Source: DATJFH01 sp035495815
Lineage (GTDB): Bacteria; Acidobacteriota; Terriglobia; Bryobacterales; Bryobacteraceae
Assembly: GCA_035495815.1 (NCBI GenBank)
Contig: DATJFH010000346.1
Location: 21,962-85,961, forward strand
Direction of reading: 5' to 3'
DNA: 64,000 bases
The notes beneath the pieces are model-generated. The model did no database searches and had not been told where the DNA came from. It saw only the letters and a list, made by a program, of their open reading frames with translations. Both the position numbers and the translations under genes were made by a program. Shown here one piece after another: positions 34,824-45,400 of this stretch (its first letter is position 1; the number at the start of each line of letters is the position of its first letter).

Positions 34824-36080
34824 ATGGTTCACATGTCAAAGGCGCTCACCTGTGGCGGTCTGCTGGTGGGATTCATGTTTGTTTACGGCTGTGCCAGCAG
34901 CGGTTCCCAGGCGCCGAACGCGGTCAAAGGCGGAAAAGGCGGCAAAAAGGGCGGCGACGTCCCGGTGACCGTGGTGAAAGTGAGCCGGAGGGATGTCCCG
35001 ATCAACATCCAGGTGATCGGCAACGTGGAGCCCTACTCCGCGATTGCGGTCAAAGCCCAGGTGGGTGGAGTGCTGAACAAGGTTTCCTTTCAGGAAGGCG
35101 ACTTCGTCAAGACGGGCGATCTGCTGTTTTCCATCGATCCGCGTCCGCTCAAGGCGCAACTCGATCAGATGATGGCCACGCTGGCCAAGAACAACGCGCA
35201 GTTGAAGCAGGCCGAGGCAAACCTGGCCCGTGACATCGCGCAGGAGCAGTACGCCCGGGCGCAAGCCAACCGGTATGCCAAGCTGATGGAGGAGGGGGTC
35301 ATCTCGAAAGAGCAGGCGGAGCAGACGCGGACCAACGCCGACGCGGTGGCCCAGGCGGTGAGCGCGGACCGGGCGGCCATCGAAAGCGTGAAAGCGGAGA
35401 TTGTCGCCACCCAGGCAACGGTGGAGAATTACAAAGTGCAGCTGGGGTATACCGAGATCCGTTCCCCGATCGACGGGCGGACCGGGAGCATCATGGTGAA
35501 GCAGGGCAATGTGGTGAACGCCAACACGATGGATCTGATGACGATCAACCAGGTGGAACCGATCTACATCACCTTCGCCGTTCCCGAGTCCCAGCTGCGC
35601 GACGTGAAGAAGTACATGGCGGTTGGAAAGCTTCCGGTTTCGGTGGCTCCCCAGGACGACGACACCCGCATCGAGACGGGCACGCTGACGTTTGTCGACA
35701 ACGCGGTCGACGCGGCGACCGGGACCATCAAGCTGAAAGGGACCTTCCCCAACCACGAACACCGGCTCTGGCCGGGGCAGTTCGTTCGGGTCACTCTCCG
35801 GCTGACGACTCACGCGAATGCCCTGGTGGTGCCGAACCAGGCGGTACAGACGGGGCAGGATGGAGAATTCGTGTTTGTGGTGAAAGAGGACCGTACGGTG
35901 GAATCGCGTCCGGTGACGACCAGCGTCAGGGTCGATCAGGACCTCATGATCAGCAAGGGCCTGGAGTTTGGCGAGACCGTGGTCACCGAGGGGCAGCTGC
36001 GTCTTTCCCCGGGCGTGCGGGTCACGACGGGCGATCGAAACCGCAAGGGCGGGGAGAAGAAGGGCCGGCCGACCACGTAG
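34824..36080 (+). CDS. RND efflux periplasmic adaptor (membrane fusion protein), lipoprotein
   Basis: A 418-residue MdtA/AcrA-type adaptor. ATG 34824 is used (34791 and 34833 are alternatives). A lipobox 'VGFMFVYGC' predicts an N-terminal lipid anchor. Then 'GKGGKKGG', a beta-barrel/lipoyl half ('VEPYSAIAVKAQVGGVLNKVSFQEGDFVKTGDLLF'; pattern), an alpha-hairpin rich in Q/A/E ('QLKQAEANLARD', 'KEQAEQTRTNAD'), the second lipoyl half ('LGYTEIRSPIDGRTG') and membrane-proximal strands ('LVVPNQAVQTGQDGEFVFVV'). The adaptor bridges the inner-membrane RND trimer and an outer-membrane factor. It leads three permease genes. Confidence 0.93.
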   Translation: MVHMSKALTCGGLLVGFMFVYGCASSGSQAPNAVKGGKGGKKGGDVPVTVVKVSRRDVPINIQVIGNVEPYSAIAVKAQVGGVLNKVSFQEGDFVKTGDLLFSIDPRPLKAQLDQMMATLAKNNAQLKQAEANLARDIAQEQYARAQANRYAKLMEEGVISKEQAEQTRTNADAVAQAVSADRAAIESVKAEIVATQATVENYKVQLGYTEIRSPIDGRTGSIMVKQGNVVNANTMDLMTINQVEPIYITFAVPESQLRDVKKYMAVGKLPVSVAPQDDDTRIETGTLTFVDNAVDAATGTIKLKGTFPNHEHRLWPGQFVRVTLRLTTHANALVVPNQAVQTGQDGEFVFVVKEDRTVESRPVTTSVRVDQDLMISKGLEFGETVVTEGQLRLSPGVRVTTGDRNRKGGEKKGRPTT

Positions 36081-36099
36081 AGGGGTTTTCCGAATCATT

Positions 36100-36105
36100 A
36101 GGAGG
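36100..36105 (+). promoter_or_regulatory. Strong ribosome binding site for a TTG start
   Basis: AGGAGG five bases before TTG 36111 fixes the start of the first RND permease and compensates for the weak initiation codon. Confidence 0.65.
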
Positions 36106-36110
36106 TCACG

Positions 36111-39100
36111 TTGAACTTCTCGGAGATTTTCATACGGCGTCCCATCGCCACCAGCCTCCTGATGTTCGCCATCGCGCTGTTCGGGGTGGTCTCCTACCGC
36201 GCGCTGCCGGTGGCCGATCTTCCCAGCGTCGATTTTCCCGCGCTGAGCGTCAGCGCCAGCCTGCCGGGAGCGTCCCCGGCGACCATGGCCGCCTCAGTGG
36301 CGACTCCGCTCGAAAGGCAGTTCAGCAGCATCTCCGGCATCGATTCGATGACGTCGGTGAGCACGCTGGGGAGCACGTCGATTTCGCTGCAGTTCGATCT
36401 GACGCGCAACATCGACGGGGCCGCGGTAGACCTGGTGACGGCGATCAATGCGGCTACGCCGCTGCTGCCTCCGGGCATGCCCAGCCCGCCCTCGTTCCGC
36501 AAGAGCAATCCATCCGATTCGCCGGTGGCCATCATGGGCCTGACCTCGGCGACGCTGCCATTGTGGGTGCTGAACGACTACGCCGAGAGCCTGGTGGCGC
36601 AGCGTATCTCGACGATCAACGGCGTGGCGCAGGTGAATGTATTCGGATCCCAGAAATTCGCCGTGCACGTGCAGGTGGATCCGGGCAAACTCGCCAGCCG
36701 CCAGATCGGAATCAACGAGGTGGCGCAGGCGCTGCAGGACTGGAACGTCAATATGCCGACCGGGACGCTGGCCGGCCCCCACTACTCGTACAACATCAAG
36801 GCGAGCGGACAACTGGTGAACGCCTCCGACTACAAGCCGGTGACGGTGGCGTGGCGGAACGGGAAGCCGGTGCGGCTCGAAGAAGTCGCCAACGTCATGG
36901 ACAGCGTGGAGGACCAGAGAAGCGTCTCCTGGCTCTACAATCCGGAAGGCGGCGTCCGGGCGACCAGCCTGTTCGTGATGCGCCAGCCGGGCAGCAACGT
37001 CATCGAGGTGGTGGACGAGATAAAGAAGCTGATCCCGGTGTTCAACTCGCAGCTGCCGCCCTCCGCCCAGCTCTTCATGCGGGGCGACCGCGCCAAGACG
37101 ATCCGCGACGCGTTCCACGACATGCAGTTCACCATGGGGATCACGGTGGCCATGGTGATCGGCGTGATTTTCATGTTCCTGCGCAACGCGTCGGCGACGT
37201 TGATTCCCAGCGTCGCGCTGCCGGTCTCGATCGTGGGCACGTTTTCGATCATGTACGTGCTCGACTACAGCCTCGACAATCTTTCGATGATGGCCCTGAT
37301 ACTGTCGGTGGGCTTTGTGGTCGACGACGCGATCGTGATGCTGGAGAATATCGTCCGCCATCTGGAGAGGGGCGAGACGCGCATGCAGGCGGCGTTGAAC
37401 GGCTCGAGGGAGGTGGTCTTCACCATCGTCTCCATGACCCTGTCGCTGGCCGCGGTATTCATTCCGGTCCTGTTCATGGGCGGCATCCTGGGGCGGCTGT
37501 TCCGGGAATTCGCGGTCACGATCTGCGTCGCCATCCTCATCTCGGGCCTGGTGTCCATCACCCTGACTCCGATGTTGTGCAGCCTGTTTTTGAAAGCCCC
37601 CAAACATCACCGGGACGGGCGGTTGTATACGCTGCTGATGCGTTTTTACGATTGGACGCTGCTGTGGGTGCTGCGCCACCGTCTGACGGTCTGCGTCATT
37701 TTCCTGGCGGTCCTGGGGGGAACCTATTATTTGTACGACATTGTTCCGAAGGGGTTCATTCCCGACCAGGACAACGATCAGATGTACGTGAATACCGAAG
37801 CGGCGCAGGGAACCTCGTTCCAGGAAATGGCGGCGCTGACGCAGCGGGTAGCCGAGATACTCCGCCGCGATCCGAACATCGAATCCTTCCAGGCCAGCGC
37901 CGGCGGCGGCTCGAGCGGTCCGGGTCCGAGTTCGGGGAACACGGGGCGCATGTACGTGCAGCTGGTTCCGCGCGCCAACCGCAAACTCACTTCGGCTCAG
38001 GTCATCGAGCAGCTGCGGCCGAAGGTGGCCAACATTCCGAACATGCGCGTGTTCATGAACCTGCCGCAATCCATACGCATCGGCAGCCGCAGCTCGAAAA
38101 GCAATTATGAGCTCACTCTGCAGGCCCCCGACACGAGCGACCTGTATTCGGAGGGGGAGAAACTGCAGAAGCTGATCGCCCAATTACCGGCGGTCAACGA
38201 CGTGACTTCGGACCTCCAGCTACGCAATCCCCGGGTCAAGATCGAAATCGACCGGGACAAGGCGGCTTCCCTCGGGCTGAACGCGCAGGATATCCAATCG
38301 GCGCTGTACCAGGGCTTCGGTCCGAGCTGGGTGTCGACGATCTATGCGCCCAACGCGCAGTACAAGGTGCTGCTGGAACTGCTGCCCCAGTATCAGGAGC
38401 ATCCCGATTCTCTTTCGCTGCTTTATTTGAAATCGCCGCAGCAGGGATCGCTGGTTCCGCTGAGCGCGGTGACGAAAGTGGGCCGGGACGCCGGACCGCT
38501 CACGATCAATCATTCCGGCCAGCTGCCGTCGGTGACCATCGCCTTCAATCTCCGGCCGGGGTTCGCGCTGGGCGACGCCGTCGGGCAGGTCAAGGAGGTG
38601 GCCGACCGCACGCTGCCGCCGCACATGGCCGCGAGTTTCACGGGAACGGCGCAGGCGTTTCAGAGCTCCCTCAAGAACCTGACGCTGCTGATCATCGTAG
38701 CCATCCTGGTGGTGTACATCGTGCTGGGTGTTTTGTACGAAAGCTATGTGCACCCGATCACGATCCTGTCGGGGCTGCCTTCGGCCGGATTCGGCGCCCT
38801 GCTGACGCTGCTTTTCTTCAAAGTGGAGCTGAGCATTTACGCCTTCGTGGGGCTGATGATGCTGGTGGGCATCGTGAAGAAGAACGCGATCATGCAGATC
38901 GACTTCGCCAGGGACGCGGAGCGGGCGGGCAAGTCGCCGCGGGACGCGATCTACGAAGGCTGCCTGGTTCGATTCCGTCCCATCATGATGACGACCATGG
39001 CGGCGATGCTGGGCGCCCTGCCCATGGCGGTCGGCTACGGCGCGGGGCACGAGGCTCGCCGTCCGCTGGGGCTGACGGTGGTGGGAGGGCTGTTCTTCTC

Positions 39101-39221
39101 GCAGTTGATGACGCTGTACCTGACCCCGGTGGTTTATACATATCTCTCGCAGTTCACCGAATTTTTGACGAAGTTGAAAACCCGCACGGGTCGGGGACAA
39201 CTGGCCCACGTTGAATCATGA
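36111..39221 (+). CDS. RND multidrug efflux permease 1 (MdtB/AcrB type)
   Basis: A 1036-residue permease from TTG 36111. The first helix is preceded by 'FSEIFIRRPIATSL', a family signature. The proton relay is intact: 'VGFVVDDAIVMLENI' in TM4, 'GIVKKNAIMQIDFA' in TM10, and 'RFRPIMMTTMAAMLGALPMA' in TM11. Two large periplasmic loops ('PKGFIPDQDNDQMYVNTEAAQ', shown as pattern) complete the full-length duplicated fold. As in MdtBC, permeases may form mixed trimers. The stop overlaps the next gene's ATG (ATGA), implying coupled synthesis. Confidence 0.96.
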   Translation: MNFSEIFIRRPIATSLLMFAIALFGVVSYRALPVADLPSVDFPALSVSASLPGASPATMAASVATPLERQFSSISGIDSMTSVSTLGSTSISLQFDLTRNIDGAAVDLVTAINAATPLLPPGMPSPPSFRKSNPSDSPVAIMGLTSATLPLWVLNDYAESLVAQRISTINGVAQVNVFGSQKFAVHVQVDPGKLASRQIGINEVAQALQDWNVNMPTGTLAGPHYSYNIKASGQLVNASDYKPVTVAWRNGKPVRLEEVANVMDSVEDQRSVSWLYNPEGGVRATSLFVMRQPGSNVIEVVDEIKKLIPVFNSQLPPSAQLFMRGDRAKTIRDAFHDMQFTMGITVAMVIGVIFMFLRNASATLIPSVALPVSIVGTFSIMYVLDYSLDNLSMMALILSVGFVVDDAIVMLENIVRHLERGETRMQAALNGSREVVFTIVSMTLSLAAVFIPVLFMGGILGRLFREFAVTICVAILISGLVSITLTPMLCSLFLKAPKHHRDGRLYTLLMRFYDWTLLWVLRHRLTVCVIFLAVLGGTYYLYDIVPKGFIPDQDNDQMYVNTEAAQGTSFQEMAALTQRVAEILRRDPNIESFQASAGGGSSGPGPSSGNTGRMYVQLVPRANRKLTSAQVIEQLRPKVANIPNMRVFMNLPQSIRIGSRSSKSNYELTLQAPDTSDLYSEGEKLQKLIAQLPAVNDVTSDLQLRNPRVKIEIDRDKAASLGLNAQDIQSALYQGFGPSWVSTIYAPNAQYKVLLELLPQYQEHPDSLSLLYLKSPQQGSLVPLSAVTKVGRDAGPLTINHSGQLPSVTIAFNLRPGFALGDAVGQVKEVADRTLPPHMAASFTGTAQAFQSSLKNLTLLIIVAILVVYIVLGVLYESYVHPITILSGLPSAGFGALLTLLFFKVELSIYAFVGLMMLVGIVKKNAIMQIDFARDAERAGKSPRDAIYEGCLVRFRPIMMTTMAAMLGALPMAVGYGAGHEARRPLGLTVVGGLFFSQLMTLYLTPVVYTYLSQFTEFLTKLKTRTGRGQLAHVES

Positions 39222-42200
39222 ACATATCCTCGACTTTCATCGAACGGCCGATCGCCACCAGCCTGCTGATGGCGGCGATCGCCTTGTTTGGCTCGGTGGC
39301 CTACCGGTCCCTGCCGGTGAGCGACCTGCCGAACGTGGACCTGCCGACGCTGCTGGTTACGGCCGGCCTGCCGGGCGCGAGTCCGGAGACGATGGCGGCC
39401 GCCGTGGCCACCCCGCTCGAAAACAACTTCTCGATGATCGCGGGCCTGGAATCGATGACCTCGACCAACTCGCTCGGGGCCACCCAGATCACGCTGGAAT
39501 TCGATCTCAGCCGAAACCTGGATGGCGCGGCCGTGGACGTGCAGGCGGCGATCACGCAATCGGCGCGGCTGCTGCCGTCGGGCATGCCCACGCCGCCCAC
39601 CTTCACCAAGGTCAATCCGGCCGATCAGCCGATTCTGTACCTGGCGCTGACGTCGAAATCGCTGCCGCTGTGGACGCTCGACGAATACGCCGAAACGCGG
39701 GTGGCCCAGCGCATCTCGATGGTGACCGGCGTGGCGCAGGTGCAGGTGCTGGGGGCGCAGAAGTACGCGGTCCACGCGCAAATGGATCCTCACGCGATGG
39801 CGGCGCGGCAGGTGGGCATCAACGAGGTGGAAACGGCGCTCAAGAACTGGAACGTCAATCTGCCTACCGGGACCATCAACGGCCCCAAGCGCGCGTTCAC
39901 CTTGCAGGCCAGCGGCCAGCTCACCAGCGCCGCCCAGTATCGTTCGCTGGTGGTGGCTTACCGCCGGGGGTCGCCGGTGCGGCTCGAGGAGCTGGGCAAC
40001 ATCATTGACGGGGTGGAGGACGACAAGACCGCTTCCTGGTTCTACCGCAAAGACGGCGACCAGCGTGCCGTCGTGCTGGGCATCCAGCGCCAGCCGGGCA
40101 CCAACACGATGGAAGTGACCAACGGCATCAAGGCGCTGCTGCCCGTTTTCAAGAGCGAGCTGCCGCCGTCGGTCAACATGGACATTCTCTACGACCGGTC
40201 GGAGACGATTCAGGAGTCCTTCAACGACGTCAAATTCACGATGGTGCTGACGCTGGGCCTGATCGTGATGGTGATCTTCCTGTTCCTGCGCAATCTGTCG
40301 GCCACCACGATACCCAGCCTGGCGCTGCCGTTTTCGATTGTCGGCACGTTCGCGGTGATGTACCTGCTCGACTACAGCCTGGACAACCTGTCGATGATGG
40401 CGCTGATTCTCTCCATCGGATTCGTGGTGGACGACGCCATCGTGATGCTGGAGAACATCGTGCGGCACATGGAGATGGGGGAGAAGCCGATGGTCGCGGC
40501 GCTCACCGGCTCGCGCGAGAGCGGCTTCACCATCGTCTCGATGACGCTTTCGCTGGCGGCCGTCTTCATTCCGGTGCTGTTCATGGGCGGCATTCTGGGC
40601 AGGCTGTTCAAGGAGTTCGCGGTCACCATCTGCGTGGCCATCCTGATCTCGGGCGTGGTGTCGGTTACGCTTACGCCGATGCTGTGCAGCCGCTTCCTGC
40701 GCCCTCCGCACGAGCAGCGGCGCACATGGTTTTACAGGATCACGGAACGCTTCCTGGATGGAATGCTGCACCTGTACGATGTGACCCTGCAGGCGGTGCT
40801 GCGCTTCCGGCCGGCGACGATGGTGGTCTTCGCCGCCGTGCTGGCGGCGACCGTCTATATGTTCATCCACATCCCCAAGGGCTTCATTCCGGACCAGGAT
40901 ACCGACCAGCTGATCGCCATCACCGAAGCTTCGCAGGGGACATCCTTCGACCAGATGTCGCAGTACCAGCGGCAGATCGCCGAGATTTTCCACCAGGACG
41001 AGAACGTCGAGGCGTTCATGTCCACGGTCGGCGGCGCTTCGGCCTCGACGCTGGGCGGGCCCAACTTCGGACAGATCCTGGTGCGCCTCAAGCCGCGGGC
41101 GCAGCGAAAACTGCTGGTGGGCGGAGTGATCGAGGAGCTGCGGCCGAAGCTGACCGGCTTCCCGGGAATGCGCGTCTACCTGCAGAATCCGCCAACCGTG
41201 CGGATCGGCGGACAGGTGACCAAGAGCCTGTACCAGTTCTCGATGCAATCGCCCGACAAGCAGGAGCTGTACGAGGCGTCGGCGAACCTGGTGTCGGAAG
41301 TGGAAAAGATCCCCGGGCTGCAGGACGTCACCAGCGATCTGCTGATCAAGAGCCCGCAGGTCAACATCAAAATCGACCGGGACAAGGCGGCCGCGGTGGG
41401 CGTGAATGCCAACCAGATCGAAAACGCGCTTTACGACGCCTACGGTCCGCGCTGGGTCTCGACGATCTACTCGTCCGTCAACGAGTACAAAGTTCTGCTG
41501 GAGCTGAAGCCGCAGTATCAGGCGGATCCGAAATCGCTGTCGCTGCTGTATTTCAAATCCGGTCCGGGCCGGCTGATCCCGCTCGACACCCTGGCCAGCG
41601 TGACGCAGGAAACCGGGCCGCAGGCGATCAACCATTACGGGCAGCTTCCATCGGTGACGCTGTCGTTCGACGTCCGGCCGGGCGTCTCGCTGGGAGAAGC
41701 GGTGGCGCTGGTGCAGGAAACCGCCGACAGGGTGCTGCCATCCTCGATCAGCACCACGTTCCAGGGCGCCGCCAAGGCGTTTCAGACTTCGCTGGGAAAC
41801 CTGTGGGTCCTGCTGCTGGTGGCGATCATGGTGGTGTACATCGTGCTCGGGATTCTGTACGAGAGCTACATCCATCCGTTGACGATTCTCTCCGGTCTGC
41901 CGTCGGCCGGCTTCGGGGCCCTGCTAACGCTCTATCTGTTCAAGATGGATCTGAACATCTACGCGTTCGTGGGATTGATCATGCTGATCGGGATCGTGGA
42001 GAAGAACGCGATCATGCAGATCGATTTCGCTCTGGACGCCGAGAGGGGAGGCATGGAGCCGATGGAGGCGATATACCAGGGCTGCCTCATCCGCTTCCGT
42101 CCGATCATGATGACCACGATGGCGGCGCTGCTGGGCGCGGTTCCCATCGCGCTCGGGTACGGCGCGGGCGGGGAGGCGCGGCAGCCGCTGGGTCTGGTGG

Positions 42201-42352
42201 TGGTCGGCGGCCTGCTGTTCTCGCAGCTGGTCACGCTGTATCTGACGCCGGTATTCTATACGTACATGGCCGGCGCCCAGGATCTCTTCCGCAACCGGAA
42301 GAAGAAGACCAGAACGGTTGCGGTTGCCGATCAGCCGGAGCCGGTTCACTGA
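39218..42352 (+). CDS. RND multidrug efflux permease 2
   Basis: A 1044-residue permease beginning 'MNISSTFIERPIATSLL'. Asp pair 'IGFVVDDAIVMLENI', TM10 'GIVEKNAIMQIDFALD' and 'RFRPIMMTTMAALLGAVPIA' are intact. The TM10 lead residue is Glu where the flanking permeases have Lys (GIVEKN vs GIVKKN), and it is the most divergent of the three, consistent with being the unlike partner in a heterotrimer. ATG is coupled to permease 1; permease 3 starts only after 138 bases. Confidence 0.96.
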   Translation: MNISSTFIERPIATSLLMAAIALFGSVAYRSLPVSDLPNVDLPTLLVTAGLPGASPETMAAAVATPLENNFSMIAGLESMTSTNSLGATQITLEFDLSRNLDGAAVDVQAAITQSARLLPSGMPTPPTFTKVNPADQPILYLALTSKSLPLWTLDEYAETRVAQRISMVTGVAQVQVLGAQKYAVHAQMDPHAMAARQVGINEVETALKNWNVNLPTGTINGPKRAFTLQASGQLTSAAQYRSLVVAYRRGSPVRLEELGNIIDGVEDDKTASWFYRKDGDQRAVVLGIQRQPGTNTMEVTNGIKALLPVFKSELPPSVNMDILYDRSETIQESFNDVKFTMVLTLGLIVMVIFLFLRNLSATTIPSLALPFSIVGTFAVMYLLDYSLDNLSMMALILSIGFVVDDAIVMLENIVRHMEMGEKPMVAALTGSRESGFTIVSMTLSLAAVFIPVLFMGGILGRLFKEFAVTICVAILISGVVSVTLTPMLCSRFLRPPHEQRRTWFYRITERFLDGMLHLYDVTLQAVLRFRPATMVVFAAVLAATVYMFIHIPKGFIPDQDTDQLIAITEASQGTSFDQMSQYQRQIAEIFHQDENVEAFMSTVGGASASTLGGPNFGQILVRLKPRAQRKLLVGGVIEELRPKLTGFPGMRVYLQNPPTVRIGGQVTKSLYQFSMQSPDKQELYEASANLVSEVEKIPGLQDVTSDLLIKSPQVNIKIDRDKAAAVGVNANQIENALYDAYGPRWVSTIYSSVNEYKVLLELKPQYQADPKSLSLLYFKSGPGRLIPLDTLASVTQETGPQAINHYGQLPSVTLSFDVRPGVSLGEAVALVQETADRVLPSSISTTFQGAAKAFQTSLGNLWVLLLVAIMVVYIVLGILYESYIHPLTILSGLPSAGFGALLTLYLFKMDLNIYAFVGLIMLIGIVEKNAIMQIDFALDAERGGMEPMEAIYQGCLIRFRPIMMTTMAALLGAVPIALGYGAGGEARQPLGLVVVGGLLFSQLVTLYLTPVFYTYMAGAQDLFRNRKKKTRTVAVADQPEPVH

Positions 42353-42371
42353 GAATGTGCGGAAGTTGGAT

Positions 42372-42403
42372 GCAGGCGCCAACCGGCCGGCGGAAACGCC
42401 TGC
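42372..42403 (+). other. Stem-loop between RND permeases 2 and 3
   Basis: GCAGGCG (42372-42378) pairs perfectly with CGCCTGC (42397-42403) around an 18-base GC-rich loop; it sits in the 138-base gap before permease 3. There is no T-run, so it may stabilise or stall rather than terminate. Confidence 0.35.
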
Positions 42404-42490
42404 CCCCGCTTTCTCCTTTCCCGCAGACCAGCTGACGAGACAGGCGGGGCGGGCGCTTCGGCCGGCCGGGCGGCGCCGGACAACGAAAAG

Positions 42491-45400
42491 ATGAACGTCT
42501 CGGAAACCTTCATCCGGCGGCCGATCGCCACCAGCCTGTTGATGATGGGAATCGCCGTGTTCGGAGCGGTCTCCTACCGGGCGCTGCCGGTTTCCGACCT
42601 GCCGAGCGTCGATTTTCCCACGCTCACGGTCACGGCCACGCTGCCCGGCGCCGATCCGGCGACCATGGCGTCGTCGGTGGCCACTCCGCTCGAGCGGCAG
42701 TTCAGCGCCATCGCCGGCATCGATTCGATCACCTCGGTCAGCCAGCTGGGCGGCACCCAGATTTCGCTCCAGTTCGACCTCAGCCGGAATATCGACGGAG
42801 CGGCGGTGGACGTGGAGACCGCCATCAGCGCCGCCACGCCCCTGCTGCCGCCGGGGATGCCGGGTCCACCCTCGTTCCGCAAGAGCAATCCCGCCGATTC
42901 GCCGATCGTCTTCCTGGCGGTGGTCTCGAAGACGGTTCCCATGTGGGTAGTGGACGACTACGCGGAAACGGTGGTGGCGCAGCGCATCTCCACGATCAGC
43001 GGCGTCGCCCAGGTCATCGTTTCGGGCTCGCAGAAGTACGCCGTTCACGTGCAGGTGGATCCTGAAAAGCTCAACGCGCGCCAGATCGGAATCAACGAGG
43101 TGGCGCAGGCGGTTCAGAACTGGAACGTCAATCTGCCGACGGGGGCGCTGTTCGGACCGCACCGGGCCTACAACGTCCAGACGTCGGGCCAGCTGATGAC
43201 GGCCTCGGCCTACCGTCCCATGACCGTAGCCTGGCGGAACGGCCGTCCGATACACCTCGAGGAGATCGCCGACGTGGTCGACGGGGTGGAAGACGACAAG
43301 GCCATCTCGTGGCTCTACACGAACCACGGCGAAGCCGTCCGCGCGGTCACGCTGCTGGTATTCAAGCAGCCGGGAAGCAACACGATCGATGTCATCGACC
43401 GGGTGAAGGCCCTGATTCCGGCGTTCAACAGCCAGCTTCCGGAGTCCGTGAGGCTCACGCTGCGCGGCGACCGGTCGCAGGCCATCCGGGACTCGTTCCG
43501 CGACATCCAGTTCACCATGGCGGCCACGCTGGCGCTGGTGATCCTGGTGATCTACCTGTTTCTGCGCAACGGGTCGGCCACTTTCATTCCGAGCATCGCG
43601 CTGCCCATTTCCATCGGCGGCACGTTTTCGGTGATGTACCTGCTCGACTACAGCCTGGACAACCTTTCGATGATGGCGCTGATCCTCTCGGTGGGCTTCG
43701 TGGTGGACGACGCCATCGTCATGCTGGAGAATATCGTCCGGCACCTGGAGCGCGGGGAGGAGCCTTTCGAGGCCGCGCTGAACGGTTCGCGCGAGGTGGG
43801 CTTCACCATCGTGTCGATGACGCTGTCGCTGGCGGCGGTATTCATTCCCGTGCTGTTCATGGCGGGCATTCTGGGGCGCCTGTTCCGGGAATTCGCGGTC
43901 ACCATCAGCGTGGCCATTCTGATCTCGGGCATGGTGTCCATTTCCCTGACGCCGATGCTGTGCAGCCGCTTCCTGCGCCGTCCGCCGGCCGGGCACGCGG
44001 ACGGGTGGCTGTTCACGCAGGTGCTGCGAGGATACCGCTGGAGCCTGCGCTGGGTGCTGCGCCACCGCCCGGTGATGGCAGGCGTGTTCGTGGCGGTGCT
44101 GGCGGCGACGTCCTGGCTCTACGTGAAGGTCCCCAAGGGCTTCATCCCGGATCAGGACACCGACCAGATGTACGTCAGCACGGAAGCCGCGCAGGGAACC
44201 TCTTTCCAGGAGATGATCGCGCTGCAGCAGAAGGTCAACGAGATTCTCCGGCAGGATCCGAACATCGAAACCTTCAACAACAGCATCGGGGGGCTTTCCT
44301 ACAGCGGTCTGAACGGCGCCAACCAGACCCGCAGCATCATCCAGCTGGTACCGCGGGCGAGACGGGCGCTCACTTCCGCGCAGGTGGCCGAGGCGCTGCG
44401 GCCCAAACTCTCGCATTTCCCGGGCATGAAGGTATACGTCTCGATTCCGGCCATCATCCGCATCGGGGGACGCATGTCCAAGAGCTCCTACGACCTGACC
44501 CTGCAGGGGCCGGACACGACCGACCTGTTCCAGCAGGCCGAGAAGCTGGAGCGCGAGATTGTCAAGCTGCCCTCGGTTCTGGACGTCACCACCGACATGC
44601 AGATCCGCAATCCGCGGGTGAAGATCGAGATCGACCGCGACAAGGCCGCGGCCTTCCAGATCAACGCCCAGGAGATCGAATCCGCGCTGTATCAGGCGTA
44701 CGGTCCGAGCTGGATCTCGACCATCTATGCTCCTTCGGCGCAGTACAAGGTGCTGCTCGAGCTGCTCCCGAAATATCAGCAGCATGCCGACTCGCTCTCG
44801 CTGCTTTATTTGAAGGGGGCGGAAGGCAATCTCGTGCCGCTCAGCTCGATTACGAAAGTGACTCGCGACGCGGGCCCGCTGACCATCAATCATTCGGGCC
44901 AGCTTCCGTCGGTTTCGATCTCGTTCAACCTGAGGCCGGGGTACGCGCTGGGAGAGGCCGTGGACGAGGTGAAGGAAGTGGCCGCCGAGATCCTGCCGCC
45001 GCGCATCCGGACCAGCTTTACGGGCACGGCGGCGGCCTTCGAGAGCTCGCTCAAGAACCTGAACCTGCTGCTGATGATCGCCGTGCTGGTGGTTTACATC
45101 GTCCTGGGCGTGCTGTATGAAAGCTACGCGCATCCGATCACGATCCTGTCGGGACTGCCGTCGGCCGGCTTTGGGGCGCTGCTGACACTGATGCTTTTCA
45201 AGGTGGACCTGAGCGTTTATGCGTTCGTCGGCCTGATGATGCTGGTGGGAATCGTGAAGAAAAACGCCATCATGCAGATCGATTTCGCGCTGGACGCCGA
45301 GCGCCGGCTGGGGATGGCGCCGGCCGACGCCATTTTCGAAGGCTGCATGACCCGCTTCCGGCCGATCATGATGACCACCAGCGCGGCCATGCTCGGGGCC

